A stretch of 64,000 nucleotides of DNA from Salibacterium lacus (GTDB lineage Bacteria; Bacillota; Bacilli; Bacillales; Marinococcaceae): NCBI RefSeq assembly GCF_042684865.1, contig NZ_JBHUML010000006.1:272723-336722 (forward strand), in the 5' to 3' direction. Position 1 is the stretch's first letter. Each line of letters begins with the position of its first letter. The notes under the pieces were generated by a model. That model was given only the letters and a program-made list of their open reading frames with translations, did not search any database and had not been told where the DNA came from. Of this stretch, positions 15,518-23,811 are shown piece by piece. A program made the position numbers and the translations under genes.

Positions 15518-16549
15518 CTATTTCAGCCCGAGCATATCTTTTAATTCCGCCATTTTATTTTTAGAAAGAGGAATTTCCGAATCGACGGCGTCTTCAAGTT
15601 TTAAGCTGTAGCTGTTTTTCGTCCACGTAATAATTTCCCGCACCTTCTGCAGATTGACAATATAGGAACGATGACATCGGAAAAATCCAAAGGACTGAAG
15701 TTTTGATTCAAGATCATTTAAGGTGAACATGCAGGCAAACGCTTCTCCGCGGATATGTACGTTAGACTGTCCGGCATGACTTTCAATATAATCAATCTCC
15801 GGCGGGTCGAACAAAATCATTTTTTCATTTACTTTCGTCGGGATTTTATGAAACGGAACTGCCGTTATATCTCCTTTTTCTTCAGAAGTTTCATCGGTTG
15901 AATCAGGTTCTTCTTCCTGCTTCACTTCGATAAGATGAAGACCTGTATCGTCCAGGCGGTAGACCGTTTCCGTTAAGGTAATCGCGCTTTCCATGTTTCC
16001 GGTCAAAAGGAGGACGCCTTTATTGTTTTTCTGTAAATAGCGCACCACGTTTATAAAAATACGCTTCGTCGCGATATCCACATTTTGATCAAGCTCTTCA
16101 AAAAGGTAAAGGGAAGGATTCTGAAAAAGCACTCTCGCCAATTGGACCCTTCGCTGCATCGAGTAAGAGATATGCTTTACCTTTTGGTGTTTAACATCCG
16201 CTAATTGCGTCAGTTCATACACTTTTTCTATAGATACATCTGTGCCATATAACTTTTTAAACAGCTGCAGCTGATCTTTCACTTTCAGACGTTCATACAG
16301 TCCTTCCTGTAGAAAAAGGATTCCTAAATCAAGGGAAGGAAAGCTCTTGCTGTTCGACATGGAAGCCTCTCCCACCCATATTTCTCCATCGGTGAACGCT
16401 TCTTTTCCGGTAAAAAAACCAAGAAGGATATGACGTAAATCCGTGCTGGAATGAATAGATACTGTGCTCCCCTCTAAAAGCTCAAGCTGTATCCCGGGGA
16501 AAATAACCTGATCCTGACGATGCTTCTTTACATCAACTATTCTTAACAA
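15518..16549 (-). CDS. Degenerate ABC-ATPase / LytTR DNA-binding fusion regulator
   Basis: The 343-residue protein joins an ABC-ATPase-like N-terminal part (about residues 1-205) to a LytTR DNA-binding domain (about 240-340, with YIESHAGQSNVHI, FFRCHRSYIVNL and LPLSKNK-type ending). The ABC part is visibly degenerate: the Walker A position reads VSIHSSTDLRH with no GxxGxGK, the signature position reads YSMQRRVQLARVLF, and Walker B reads LYLFEELDQ. It therefore probably does not hydrolyse ATP. A family of ABC-LytTR fusions is known. It lies upstream of and parallel to the ABC exporter genes, which suggests it regulates them, perhaps by pairing with their ATPase. That link is inferred. Confidence 0.88.
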   Translation of the reverse strand: MLRIVDVKKHRQDQVIFPGIQLELLEGSTVSIHSSTDLRHILLGFFTGKEAFTDGEIWVGEASMSNSKSFPSLDLGILFLQEGLYERLKVKDQLQLFKKLYGTDVSIEKVYELTQLADVKHQKVKHISYSMQRRVQLARVLFQNPSLYLFEELDQNVDIATKRIFINVVRYLQKNNKGVLLLTGNMESAITLTETVYRLDDTGLHLIEVKQEEEPDSTDETSEEKGDITAVPFHKIPTKVNEKMILFDPPEIDYIESHAGQSNVHIRGEAFACMFTLNDLESKLQSFGFFRCHRSYIVNLQKVREIITWTKNSYSLKLEDAVDSEIPLSKNKMAELKDMLGLK

Positions 16550-16820
16550 CGTGATAATAACTCCTCCCTTCTACTCCTGCGAAAATTTGTGGAGCCCCTT
16601 TCGTTAAAGCTGGTTCATACTTACCTTTTGAGGTGCTTTGCTTTTGAAAAGGGAAACATAGACGCTTTATATTTCCCTTTTTCGATTCCTGTTACACTAA
16701 AAGGTAATTATAAAAGCTTTATAGTAACTTTTTTCGCTCTCCACCCTTTGAAACCGGTCACCTTCGACTGACGCTGCTCCCGCTGGAGCCCTCCAAAGTT
16801 TCATACATTTTTATTTGATT
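16550..16820. other. Upstream region of the LytTR fusion gene, with a hairpin element
   Basis: No gene is seen. On the minus strand a TATAAT-like -10 word lies near 16705-16712 without a clear -35. At 16775-16800 a GC-rich element contains GCTCC-CGCT-GGAGC and differs in composition from the AT-rich surroundings. It looks like a short dispersed palindromic repeat. Confidence 0.4.
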
Positions 16821-16862
16821 AAAAAAGCGCAAGAGGCCCGCCTGGGACCCTTGCGCTCTTTT
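16821..16862 (-). terminator. Rho-independent terminator of ychF
   Basis: An 8-bp stem (AGCGCAAG with CTTGCGCT, 16826-16833 and 16850-16857) extended by inner pairs has a T run on the minus strand, immediately after the ychF stop. Confidence 0.88.
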
Positions 16863-17963
16863 TTATACATTGAAACGAAAATGAATAACATCGCCGTCTT
16901 TTACGACGTACTCTTTTCCTTCCAGCCGTACGTTGCCTGCTTCTTTAGCCGTGTTCATCGAGCCGGCATTCATTAAATCGTCATAGCTGACCACCTCGGC
17001 CCGGATAAAGCCGCGTTCAAAGTCACTGTGAATCACGCCTGCCGCCTGTGGAGCCTTCATGCCGCTTCGGATGGTCCAGGCTCTGACTTCCGGTTCTCCT
17101 GCCGTGAAGTAGGTTTCAAGACCAAGCAGTGTATAGGCCGCCCGGATAAGCTGGTCAAGTCCGGCTTCTTCAATACCGAGGTCATCCAGAAATTCCTGCC
17201 GATCCTCGCCTTCAAGTTCAGCAATCTCGGATTCAATTTTGGCACAGACCGTAATAACACCAGAGCCTTCTTCAGCGGCATAGTCTTTTACAGCCTGTAC
17301 GTACTCATTGTCTTCCCCGCTTAATAAATCTTCTTCACTGACATTGGCCGCATACAGCACCGGCTTCATTGTGAGCAGCTGAAAACCATGAATCAGCTTC
17401 AGTTCTTCATCGGTCCATTCGAGGCTTCTGGCCGGTTTTTCTTCTTCAAACGCATCACTCAGTTTCTGCAGAACTTCATACTCAGCCAGAGCATCTTTAT
17501 CTTTGGATTTCGCCAGTTTGGCTACCTTATCCATTCGTTTCTGAACGGTTTCAAGATCAGCCAGAATAAGTTCAAGATTGATGACTTCAATATCACGGAT
17601 AGGATCCACGCTGCCGGAAACGTGGGTAATCTCGCCGTCATTGAAACAACGGACTACGTGCGAGATGGCGTCCACCTGCCGGATGTGGGAAAGAAACTTA
17701 TTCCCAAGTCCTTCTCCCTTACTGGCTCCTTCCACAATGCCTGCGATATCGGTAAACTCAAACGCCGTAGGAATGGTTTTTTTCGGCTGGACAAGCTCGG
17801 ACAGCTTGTTCAAACGCGGGTCCGGCACTTCCACGATACCTACGTTGGGGTCTATCGTACAGAAAGGATAATTGGCTGATTCCGCGCCCGCCTGTGTAAT
17901 TGCATTAAATAACGTGGACTTCCCGACGTTGGGAAGTCCGACAATACCTGTTGTCAACGCCAT
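16863..17963 (-). CDS. ychF: Redox-regulated ATPase YchF (OBG family)
   Basis: The 366-residue protein has the P-loop GLPNVGKSTLFNAIT at its very N-terminus, the FTDIAGIVEGASKGEGLG switch, an inserted coiled coil (about 130-200), and a C-terminal TGS domain ending in GKEYVVKDGDVIHFRFNV. In YchF the G4 motif is altered so it prefers ATP. It associates with ribosomes and affects stress tolerance. The ATG at 17963 follows AAAGGAAGTGA; an in-frame extension upstream is not supported. Length matches the family. Confidence 0.96.
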   Translation of the reverse strand: MALTTGIVGLPNVGKSTLFNAITQAGAESANYPFCTIDPNVGIVEVPDPRLNKLSELVQPKKTIPTAFEFTDIAGIVEGASKGEGLGNKFLSHIRQVDAISHVVRCFNDGEITHVSGSVDPIRDIEVINLELILADLETVQKRMDKVAKLAKSKDKDALAEYEVLQKLSDAFEEEKPARSLEWTDEELKLIHGFQLLTMKPVLYAANVSEEDLLSGEDNEYVQAVKDYAAEEGSGVITVCAKIESEIAELEGEDRQEFLDDLGIEEAGLDQLIRAAYTLLGLETYFTAGEPEVRAWTIRSGMKAPQAAGVIHSDFERGFIRAEVVSYDDLMNAGSMNTAKEAGNVRLEGKEYVVKDGDVIHFRFNV

Positions 17964-18061
17964 ATTCGTGTCACTTCCTTTAGAATCCATTACTCTATGG
18001 ATATGCTTCGTTTTCACCCTGTCCAATTATAGAGACAAGCCCGCTGAAAAACAAGCTGTGG

Positions 18062-18259
18062 TTACTGTTCTGCGTGCTCGATTACTCTTTTCATTTTTTT
18101 TCGGAATTCCCGGCGCGGAAGCATAACACTGTGTCCGCACCCCTGACATTTGATGCGGATATCGGCTCCCACACGAATGATTTTCCATTTATTTTCCCCA
18201 CACGGATGAGGTTTCTTCATTTCCACCACATCATGTAAGGCAAAAGGCATATCAACCAA
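18062..18259 (-). CDS. yyzM: YyzM, DUF951 small protein
   Basis: This 65-residue protein carries the DUF951 pattern: HDVVEMKKPHPCG, then NKWKIIRVGADIRIKCQGCGHSVMLPR. The CxxC-like cysteines suggest a zinc-ribbon fold with a nucleic-acid role; function is unknown. The TTG at 18259 is chosen because GAGGTG ends six bases before it; the ATG three codons downstream would be too far from that site. Position after ychF is conserved in Bacillus. Confidence 0.9.
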   Translation of the reverse strand: MVDMPFALHDVVEMKKPHPCGENKWKIIRVGADIRIKCQGCGHSVMLPRREFRKKMKRVIEHAEQ

Positions 18260-18362
18260 TGGCTGCACCTCATTTCTACTAACCGATACTCCAATTGTAT
18301 TATATGTAATATCCTATCCTATCTTATAAAAAGAAACAATCCTTCCGTTTCAAATCTTTATC

Positions 18363-18376
18363 ATTTCCCGGGAAAT
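18363..18376. promoter_or_regulatory. Noc-binding site (NBS) 1
   Basis: ATTTCCCGGGAAAT is an exact match to the 14-bp Noc recognition palindrome defined in B. subtilis. It sits between yyzM and the YkvI-like gene, about 4 kb from noc. Confidence 0.85.
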
Positions 18377-18398
18377 GATAATGGACTTCCTTCTTGTC

Positions 18399-19421
18399 TC
18401 ACAACCTTTTACTTAGGAAAAAAGGATGAATCAATACAACAACCAGTAAATATAAATTTAAAATGCCGTAAATGGGGTATAGAAGGGAAATGAGTCTGGA
18501 AAAACCCAGCTCTGTCACCGGCAGCATCAAGCAGAGAAGCAGGACCGCCAGCAGCCAGGACGGCATGTCCAACATCGAGCGGAGCCTGGTTGATAATCCA
18601 TGCAGTCCGGAAGCGGCTGTGGTAAAAATAGCGGTCCATAATAACACCGCCATGAATGCTGTAACAGAATGCGGATAAGATTCAAGCAGAGCAAACAGCG
18701 GAATCTCATACAACATGATATCTTCTGCTGCCGCAAGAAGGGACTCATTATATAAAAAAGAGACACTACCGAGAATACTGCCGCTTCCGATACTGGCAAT
18801 CCAGATTTCTCCGCGGTGTTTAATCTGTGTGCCGGTCGTGGACAGCACCGCTACAAGTGGAAGCAGATTCAGGGAGGTAAACGTGAAAGAAGATGCCCAG
18901 TTCCGCTGAGACACCCAGTTCGAAAAACTGAAATCAGCATTCAACCTGAAGTAGACGGTCAGTGTCAATATGAGGCTGATAATAAGAACAGGCATGAGGA
19001 AACTATTAAGGCCGGTCAGCCCCTTCACACCACGTATAGATACAATAAATAAGAGGGCACACATGAAGAGAATTCCAGCGGTGAACGGAACATGAAAATA
19101 CTCCAGCGCCGCACCACCGCCGGCAATCATGATCCCTGTCGTTGTAAATAAATACACAATGATTAAAACATCGTATCCCTTGGAAAAACGAGGGCCCATC
19201 AACCTGGCCAGGACGACAGAATAATTCTCAGTCTTCTCCTGGTAGCTGATCGTCAGCACGACAAAACAGCTGATCGTAAACAATACGCTGAAAATCAAGA
19301 TAGCCAGTCCACTTTCATGACCAAAAAACTGCCAGATTTCTCTTCCGGATGCATAACCGGCCCCAATTGTCGTACCTATAATAAGAAACATCCATTTCAA
19401 CCCATCAACAACCATCAGCAC
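18399..19421 (-). CDS. YkvI-family membrane protein (APC-superfamily-like)
   Basis: The 340-residue protein has about ten hydrophobic segments and opens with LKWMFLIIGTTIGAGYASGREIWQFFG, the unwound first helix typical of the LeuT/APC fold and of the YkvI family. It is probably a secondary transporter, but no substrate is known. The start is either GTG 19421 or ATG 19415; GGGAG fits the ATG slightly better, and the difference is two residues. It is divergent from yyaC, with about 100 bp between them, and is not part of the usual B. subtilis set here. Confidence 0.8.
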   Translation of the reverse strand: MLMVVDGLKWMFLIIGTTIGAGYASGREIWQFFGHESGLAILIFSVLFTISCFVVLTISYQEKTENYSVVLARLMGPRFSKGYDVLIIVYLFTTTGIMIAGGGAALEYFHVPFTAGILFMCALLFIVSIRGVKGLTGLNSFLMPVLIISLILTLTVYFRLNADFSFSNWVSQRNWASSFTFTSLNLLPLVAVLSTTGTQIKHRGEIWIASIGSGSILGSVSFLYNESLLAAAEDIMLYEIPLFALLESYPHSVTAFMAVLLWTAIFTTAASGLHGLSTRLRSMLDMPSWLLAVLLLCLMLPVTELGFSRLISLLYPIYGILNLYLLVVVLIHPFFLSKRL

Positions 19422-19520
19422 ATTTCTCCCTTTGTCCGGATTTTTTCATCGCTGTGTCTCATGTATAGAAAAGATACCGAATTCCTATACTGGAACTACT
19501 ATGAAAAAGGAGAGGCTAAT

Positions 19521-20195
19521 ATGCTTGGGAAAAAACCTGTTCATGCTTCCAATCCGTATCGTTATCACGTGCATGCCGAAGAAGTCACCGCCTCTGCCCA
19601 CCTGGCCGCACAGCTGTATGAACAGCTGCAGCACGTACCCTCCCACCGGGATCTCATCATCGTATGTATAGGAACAGACCGATCCACCGGTGATTCGCTC
19701 GGACCGCTCGTCGGTTCCTCCCTTGAAAAGAAGTTTCTGCAGCGGTTTACCGTGTATGGGACATTGGAACACCCCGTTCATGCCGTGAATCTGGAGGAAA
19801 CCATGGAAGAGATTGCGAAAAAACATCGTTTCCCTTATATTATTGCGGTAGACGCCTGTCTGGGAAAATTGAAGAATGTCGGTATTATTAATTTCACGGA
19901 AGGGCCGGTTATGCCTGGGGCAGCGATGAAGAAAAAACTTCCGGAAGTCGGGGAGATGCATCTGACTGGTATTGTCAACGTGAGCGGGATGATGGAATAT
20001 TTCGTCCTTCAGAACACCCGGCTCCATCTTGTCATGAAAATGTCAGAACGCATTTCGGAGGCGTTCAGCCGGGCAGACCGCAAACTGAAAGGGGCCTCGG
20101 CAGATTCAGTGTTTCAACGTCCGATGAACCTCTCCACCCAGCAAAACGGCTCGTCTGCCTCTGAGAGCGCCTTTTCACTGCAGAACCATAAATAG
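19521..20195 (+). CDS. yyaC: YyaC, GPR-like spore protease family protein (DUF1256)
   Basis: The 224-residue product contains the DUF1256 core: LIIVCIGTDRSTGDSLGPLVGS near residue 50, IIAVDACLGK, and GIVNVSGMMEY. The family resembles the germination protease GPR in fold and is found only in spore formers. I use ATG 19521 after AAAGGAGAGG; the frame is open for 68 codons upstream, but that region overlaps the divergent YkvI-like gene. The last 30 residues are Ser/Gln-rich and may be disordered. It is one of very few plus-strand genes on the left arm. Confidence 0.92.
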   Translation: MLGKKPVHASNPYRYHVHAEEVTASAHLAAQLYEQLQHVPSHRDLIIVCIGTDRSTGDSLGPLVGSSLEKKFLQRFTVYGTLEHPVHAVNLEETMEEIAKKHRFPYIIAVDACLGKLKNVGIINFTEGPVMPGAAMKKKLPEVGEMHLTGIVNVSGMMEYFVLQNTRLHLVMKMSERISEAFSRADRKLKGASADSVFQRPMNLSTQQNGSSASESAFSLQNHK

Positions 20196-20208
20196 AAAAC
20201 CAATACGA

Positions 20209-20246
20209 AACGCTCCCGACTATCCATTATGATAATCGGGAGCGTT
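20209..20246. terminator. Hairpin between converging yyaC and parB
   Basis: An 11-bp perfect stem (AACGCTCCCGA with TCGGGAGCGTT) lies in the 99-bp gap between two genes that face each other. The T tails are short on both sides, so it is likely a shared but weak terminator. Confidence 0.65.
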
Positions 20247-20294
20247 GCTTACGTTTTAGAAACCAATTGAGCTGTGCTATTGGTTAAAAGTCTG

Positions 20295-21140
20295 TCAGTC
20301 GTTTTCCAGCATTTCCAGGATACGCTGTAAATCGTCATCGTTTACAAACTCTATTTCTATTTTCCCTTTTTTGCGTCCTTGTTTTATAGCCACCGAGGTG
20401 CCGAAGTAGGATCGGAGTTCTTCTTCTTTCGCCTGCAGAAAGACAGAAGGTTCCGTTTTTTCCGTTTCTTTTTTCTTTGCTGCAGCGGAATTAGACGTTT
20501 GATTCAGCTGCTGCACCAGCTCTTCTGTCTGACGGACATTCAAGGATTCTTTTTCTATTCTTCCTACAATATCGGCAGCCTGTTTTTTATCGCGCAGCCC
20601 AAGCAGAGTGCGGCCGTGTCCCATCGATAGTGTTTTCTCGGCCAGTTTCTGCTGTACATCAGCGGGAAGTTGGAGCAGCCGTAGATAATTGGCAATATGC
20701 GGGCGGCTTTTCCCAAGACGTTTGGAGAGCTCATCCTGTGTGACCCCAAGGTATGTCATCAGCTTTTCGTAGGCTTTCGCTTCTTCGACCGGGTTGAGGT
20801 TCTCGCGCTGCAGGTTTTCGATCAAGGCAACTTCCATTATTTGTTCATCGCTCAAGTCTTTCACCACAGCCGGAATCTTTTCCATGCCGGCCGTTTTGGC
20901 TGCGCGGTAACGGCGTTCTCCTGCCACGATTTCGTATCCTTTTATGCTTTTACGGACAATAAGCGGCTGCAATATACCATGTTCTACGATAGATTCCTTT
21001 AACTCCTCTATCGCTTCACTCGTGAACGTCTTGCGGGGCTGATAGGGATTGGGCCTCAGTTCCTTCACCTTGATTTCTTCGACTTGACTGCCTTCATCCG
21101 GGATAAGAGCATTTAAACCCCTGCCTAGTCTTCTAGCCAT
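20295..21140 (-). CDS. parB: Chromosome-partitioning protein ParB (Spo0J)
   Basis: The 281-residue protein has the ParB CTPase domain (NPYQPRKTF, GERRYRAAK, ENLQRENLNPVEEAKAY), a central helix-turn-helix (TQDELSKRLGKSRPHIANYLRLLQL) and a C-terminal dimerisation domain. It loads onto parS, spreads as a CTP-dependent clamp and recruits SMC. Its gene overlaps the end of parA by 8 bp. A perfect parS is at 41023 in this window. The N-terminal MARRLGRGLNALIP is the usual Soj-interacting start. Confidence 0.96.
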   Translation of the reverse strand: MARRLGRGLNALIPDEGSQVEEIKVKELRPNPYQPRKTFTSEAIEELKESIVEHGILQPLIVRKSIKGYEIVAGERRYRAAKTAGMEKIPAVVKDLSDEQIMEVALIENLQRENLNPVEEAKAYEKLMTYLGVTQDELSKRLGKSRPHIANYLRLLQLPADVQQKLAEKTLSMGHGRTLLGLRDKKQAADIVGRIEKESLNVRQTEELVQQLNQTSNSAAAKKKETEKTEPSVFLQAKEEELRSYFGTSVAIKQGRKKGKIEIEFVNDDDLQRILEMLEND

Positions 21141-21894
21141 CAGCCGTCACTTCCTTTGCTAAGTCTAAATATACCTGAGCCCCTCTTGACTTGGCATCAT
21201 AAAGCATAATCGGAAGACCATAACTGGGAGCTTCACCCAGCCTTACATTCCTTGGTATGATCGTTTCAAATACTTTTTCCTGGAAGTATTTCTTCACCTC
21301 TTCTATGACCTGGATACCGAGGTTGGTACGGGCATCGAGCATGGTAAGCAGTACTCCCTCTATGCACAAATCGGTATTCAGATGTTTTTGTACGAGGCGT
21401 ATCGTATTAAGAAGCTGACTCAGCCCTTCCAGCGCGTAATATTCACACTGTACCGGTATAAGCACCGAATCCGCTGCCGTCAAAGCATTAATTGTCAGCA
21501 GTCCAAGGGAAGGAGGACAATCGATGATCATATAATCATAATCATCTTCCATCTCCGACAGAGCTTTTTTCAGACGTATTTCCCGGGAAATGGTGGACAC
21601 AAGTTCAATTTCAGCGCCCGAAAGCTGGATAGTGGATGGAACAACATGCAGGTTCTCCACACTGGAAGGACGGATCACCTGTTTTGTATCGGCGTCTTCC
21701 ACGAGCAGGTTGTAGATGCACTCATCAACGTCCCCTTTTTCAACTCCTGCACCGCTGGTGGCGTTTCCCTGTGGATCTATGTCTACAAGAAGCACTTTCT
21801 TTCCTATGTGTGCAAGGCAGGCGCTGATATTTACAGCTGTAGTCGTTTTACCGACACCGCCTTTCTGGTTTGCAACTGCGACGACCTTTGCCAT
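21133..21894 (-). CDS. parA: Chromosome-partitioning ATPase ParA (Soj)
   Basis: The 253-residue ATPase carries the deviant Walker A KGGVGKTTT with its signature lysine, DIDPQGNATSG, and Walker B YMIIDCPPSLG. In Bacillus, Soj controls DnaA activity and, with ParB, origin segregation. I start it at ATG 21894 (AGGTG upstream), giving the family N-terminus MAKVVAVANQKGG. The coding sequence contains a perfect Noc-binding palindrome at 21578-21591. Confidence 0.96.
   Translation of the reverse strand: MAKVVAVANQKGGVGKTTTAVNISACLAHIGKKVLLVDIDPQGNATSGAGVEKGDVDECIYNLLVEDADTKQVIRPSSVENLHVVPSTIQLSGAEIELVSTISREIRLKKALSEMEDDYDYMIIDCPPSLGLLTINALTAADSVLIPVQCEYYALEGLSQLLNTIRLVQKHLNTDLCIEGVLLTMLDARTNLGIQVIEEVKKYFQEKVFETIIPRNVRLGEAPSYGLPIMLYDAKSRGAQVYLDLAKEVTADG
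21578..21591. promoter_or_regulatory. Noc-binding site (NBS) 2, inside parA
   Basis: ATTTCCCGGGAAAT, an exact 14-bp match to the Noc palindrome, lies within the parA reading frame (encoding ISREI). It is about 0.5 kb downstream of noc itself. Confidence 0.85.
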
Positions 21895-22061
21895 CAATAC
21901 ACCTACTTTCTTCCACTTGCTGGTGTGAAACATTCCACCTTTTCACTTTGTATAAGCGTTCCTAAATCTCTCCCGTACTTCAACCGGAGAGGGGAAGGAC
22001 TGAAGATTCGGCGATATTGAAATACCGCCGGTTAACCATAGTCCTGCCCATCGCAGCCGGC

Positions 22062-22898
22062 TTATTTTTTCGGGATACGGATGGTAATTTGATAGAATTC
22101 ATCGTGATCTTCTTCTTCCGTATCAATACCCATACCACTGTTCTCGACCATTTCCACCGATTCACGAATCGTATTCATCGCAATTCTGGTATCTTTGGAG
22201 AAGTGTTTGCGGGCGGGGGCCTGTTTTTTCGGCTGCTTCGGTTCGGAATTGTCTTTGATGAGCTGCTCCGTCTGCTTCACATTCAATTCCCGCTGCACGA
22301 CCATATCAAGAATGTGATTCTGCTGCTGCTCTTCTTTTACCTGCAGCAGGGCACGTGCGTGTCTCTCTGTTATCTGCTTATTCTTCAGAGCCTGCTGGGT
22401 TTCTCTGCTCAGGTGAAGGAGTCTCATTTTGTTAGCGACCGTCGACTGTCCTTTTCCAAGACGCTGTGCCAGACTTTCCTGGGTCAAACCATGCAGTTCC
22501 AACAGTTCAGCATAAGCGGAAGCCTCTTCAATCGCGGTTAACTCTTCCCTCTGCAGATTTTCAATCAACGCTACCGAAGCGGTTTCGGTATCATTGAAAT
22601 TTTTAACGATTGCCGGAACTTCATTCATTCCCAAGGATAAAACCGCACGCCAACGCCGTTCACCAGCGATGATTTCAAAATGTTCTTCCTTTTCCCGTAC
22701 AGTTATAGGCTGCAGCAGGCCGTGGGTACGAATGGACTGGGCAAGCTCCGCAATTTTTTCCTCCTGGAAAATGGTTCGCGGTTGAAATGGATTGGCTGTA
22801 ATTTTTTCAACAGGGATGTGCTTAATCTCATCTGGACCGGCTTCTTTATCCCCTTGCTGATCCCCCAGACCAAACCACTTTTGAAGCGACTGCTTCAT
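22062..22898 (-). CDS. noc: Nucleoid occlusion protein Noc
   Basis: The 278-residue ParB paralogue has an N-terminal amphipathic start (MKQSLQKWFGLG), as used by Noc for membrane attachment, then GERRWRAV and ENLQREELTAIEEASAYAEL, and a helix-turn-helix (TQESLAQRLGKGQSTVANKMRLL) that differs from ParB in its recognition residues. Noc binds NBS palindromes, spreads, and prevents division over the chromosome. Its position between rsmG and parA, and three perfect NBS palindromes nearby, support Noc over a second ParB. Confidence 0.95.
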   Translation of the reverse strand: MKQSLQKWFGLGDQQGDKEAGPDEIKHIPVEKITANPFQPRTIFQEEKIAELAQSIRTHGLLQPITVREKEEHFEIIAGERRWRAVLSLGMNEVPAIVKNFNDTETASVALIENLQREELTAIEEASAYAELLELHGLTQESLAQRLGKGQSTVANKMRLLHLSRETQQALKNKQITERHARALLQVKEEQQQNHILDMVVQRELNVKQTEQLIKDNSEPKQPKKQAPARKHFSKDTRIAMNTIRESVEMVENSGMGIDTEEEDHDEFYQITIRIPKK

Positions 22899-23016
22899 TG
22901 CCTCACACCACCTTACTAAAGCTGAAATCTATTATTAATCTTTCAAACAGCAGCGTCTTTCCTATCTATCTTCTGCTTTTATTTTACCATGCTTGTAACC
23001 AATGTCTACCATTGCC

Positions 23017-23736
23017 TTAAAGGATCGGCTTCTTTGAAGGAGTTCCTGCTTTCCGGGGATATTTCCCGGGCACCGCATCCACTTTTTCCATCTTCAGAAT
23101 ATAGCGGGAACTTTCTTCGTTCGGCAGTGTCAAAGCGGAAGCTTCTTTCCATCGTCCTCCAAGTGTCCGGCAGGCTTTTTTTGCCTCCTCTTTTTCTGTC
23201 AGTCCTTCGGCTCCTTTTAACGCAAGGAAATGCCCCCCTTGTTTCACAAACGGAAGGCAGAGCTCTGTAAGGACGGGCATTTTAGCAACCGCCCGGGAAA
23301 TCGCTGTATCATACTGTTCCCGGTGCTCCGTCTCATGCGCTTTATCTTCAGCCCGTCCGTGCAGCACCTGAACCTGCTTCAACTGCAGCTCATCAATAAG
23401 TTCTTCTAAAAAAGAAATTCGTTTCTTCAGTGAATCGATGATGACGATATGTAGATGCGGGTGGATAATCTTGAGAGGCAGGCTTGGAAAACCGGCTCCC
23501 GCTCCAATATCCACGAGTTTTTGATCATTTTGAAAATCATAATAAAAAGCAGGAGTCAACGAATCATAGAAGTGTTTTTCATACACATCTGCTTGACCGG
23601 TTAGCGATGTTAAATTCACTCTTTGATTCCACTCTATCAACTTATGGTAGTAAGCATCAAATTGGTGAAGCTGTCTGTCTGTCAGATTGATTCCCTGGTT
23701 TTTCAGCCATTGTGAAAATAAATCTTCTGTCATCAC
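23017..23736 (-). CDS. rsmG: 16S rRNA (guanine-N7) methyltransferase RsmG
   Basis: The 239-residue SAM-dependent enzyme methylates G527 of 16S rRNA. It shows the RsmG start LFSQWLKNQGINLTDRQLHQF, the LTSLTGQADVYEKHFYDSL segment, the SAM loop LVDIGAGAGFPSLPLKI and the ISRAVAKM motif. Length is typical. It lies between mnmG and noc. A strong hairpin separates it from mnmG. Confidence 0.96.
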   Translation of the reverse strand: MMTEDLFSQWLKNQGINLTDRQLHQFDAYYHKLIEWNQRVNLTSLTGQADVYEKHFYDSLTPAFYYDFQNDQKLVDIGAGAGFPSLPLKIIHPHLHIVIIDSLKKRISFLEELIDELQLKQVQVLHGRAEDKAHETEHREQYDTAISRAVAKMPVLTELCLPFVKQGGHFLALKGAEGLTEKEEAKKACRTLGGRWKEASALTLPNEESSRYILKMEKVDAVPGKYPRKAGTPSKKPIL

Positions 23737-23765
23737 GGTGCCTCCATTTCCTTTCCTATGAAAGC

Positions 23766-23801
23766 AGCTCCAGGGTATGATCCGGTTAACACCCTGGAGC
23801 T
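23766..23801 (-). terminator. Hairpin between mnmG and rsmG
   Basis: An 11-bp perfect stem (AGCTCCAGGGT with ACCCTGGAGCT) is followed on the minus strand by a weak T-rich stretch. It may partly terminate the mnmE-mnmG transcript before rsmG. Confidence 0.6.
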
Positions 23802-23811
23802 GTTCTTTTTC

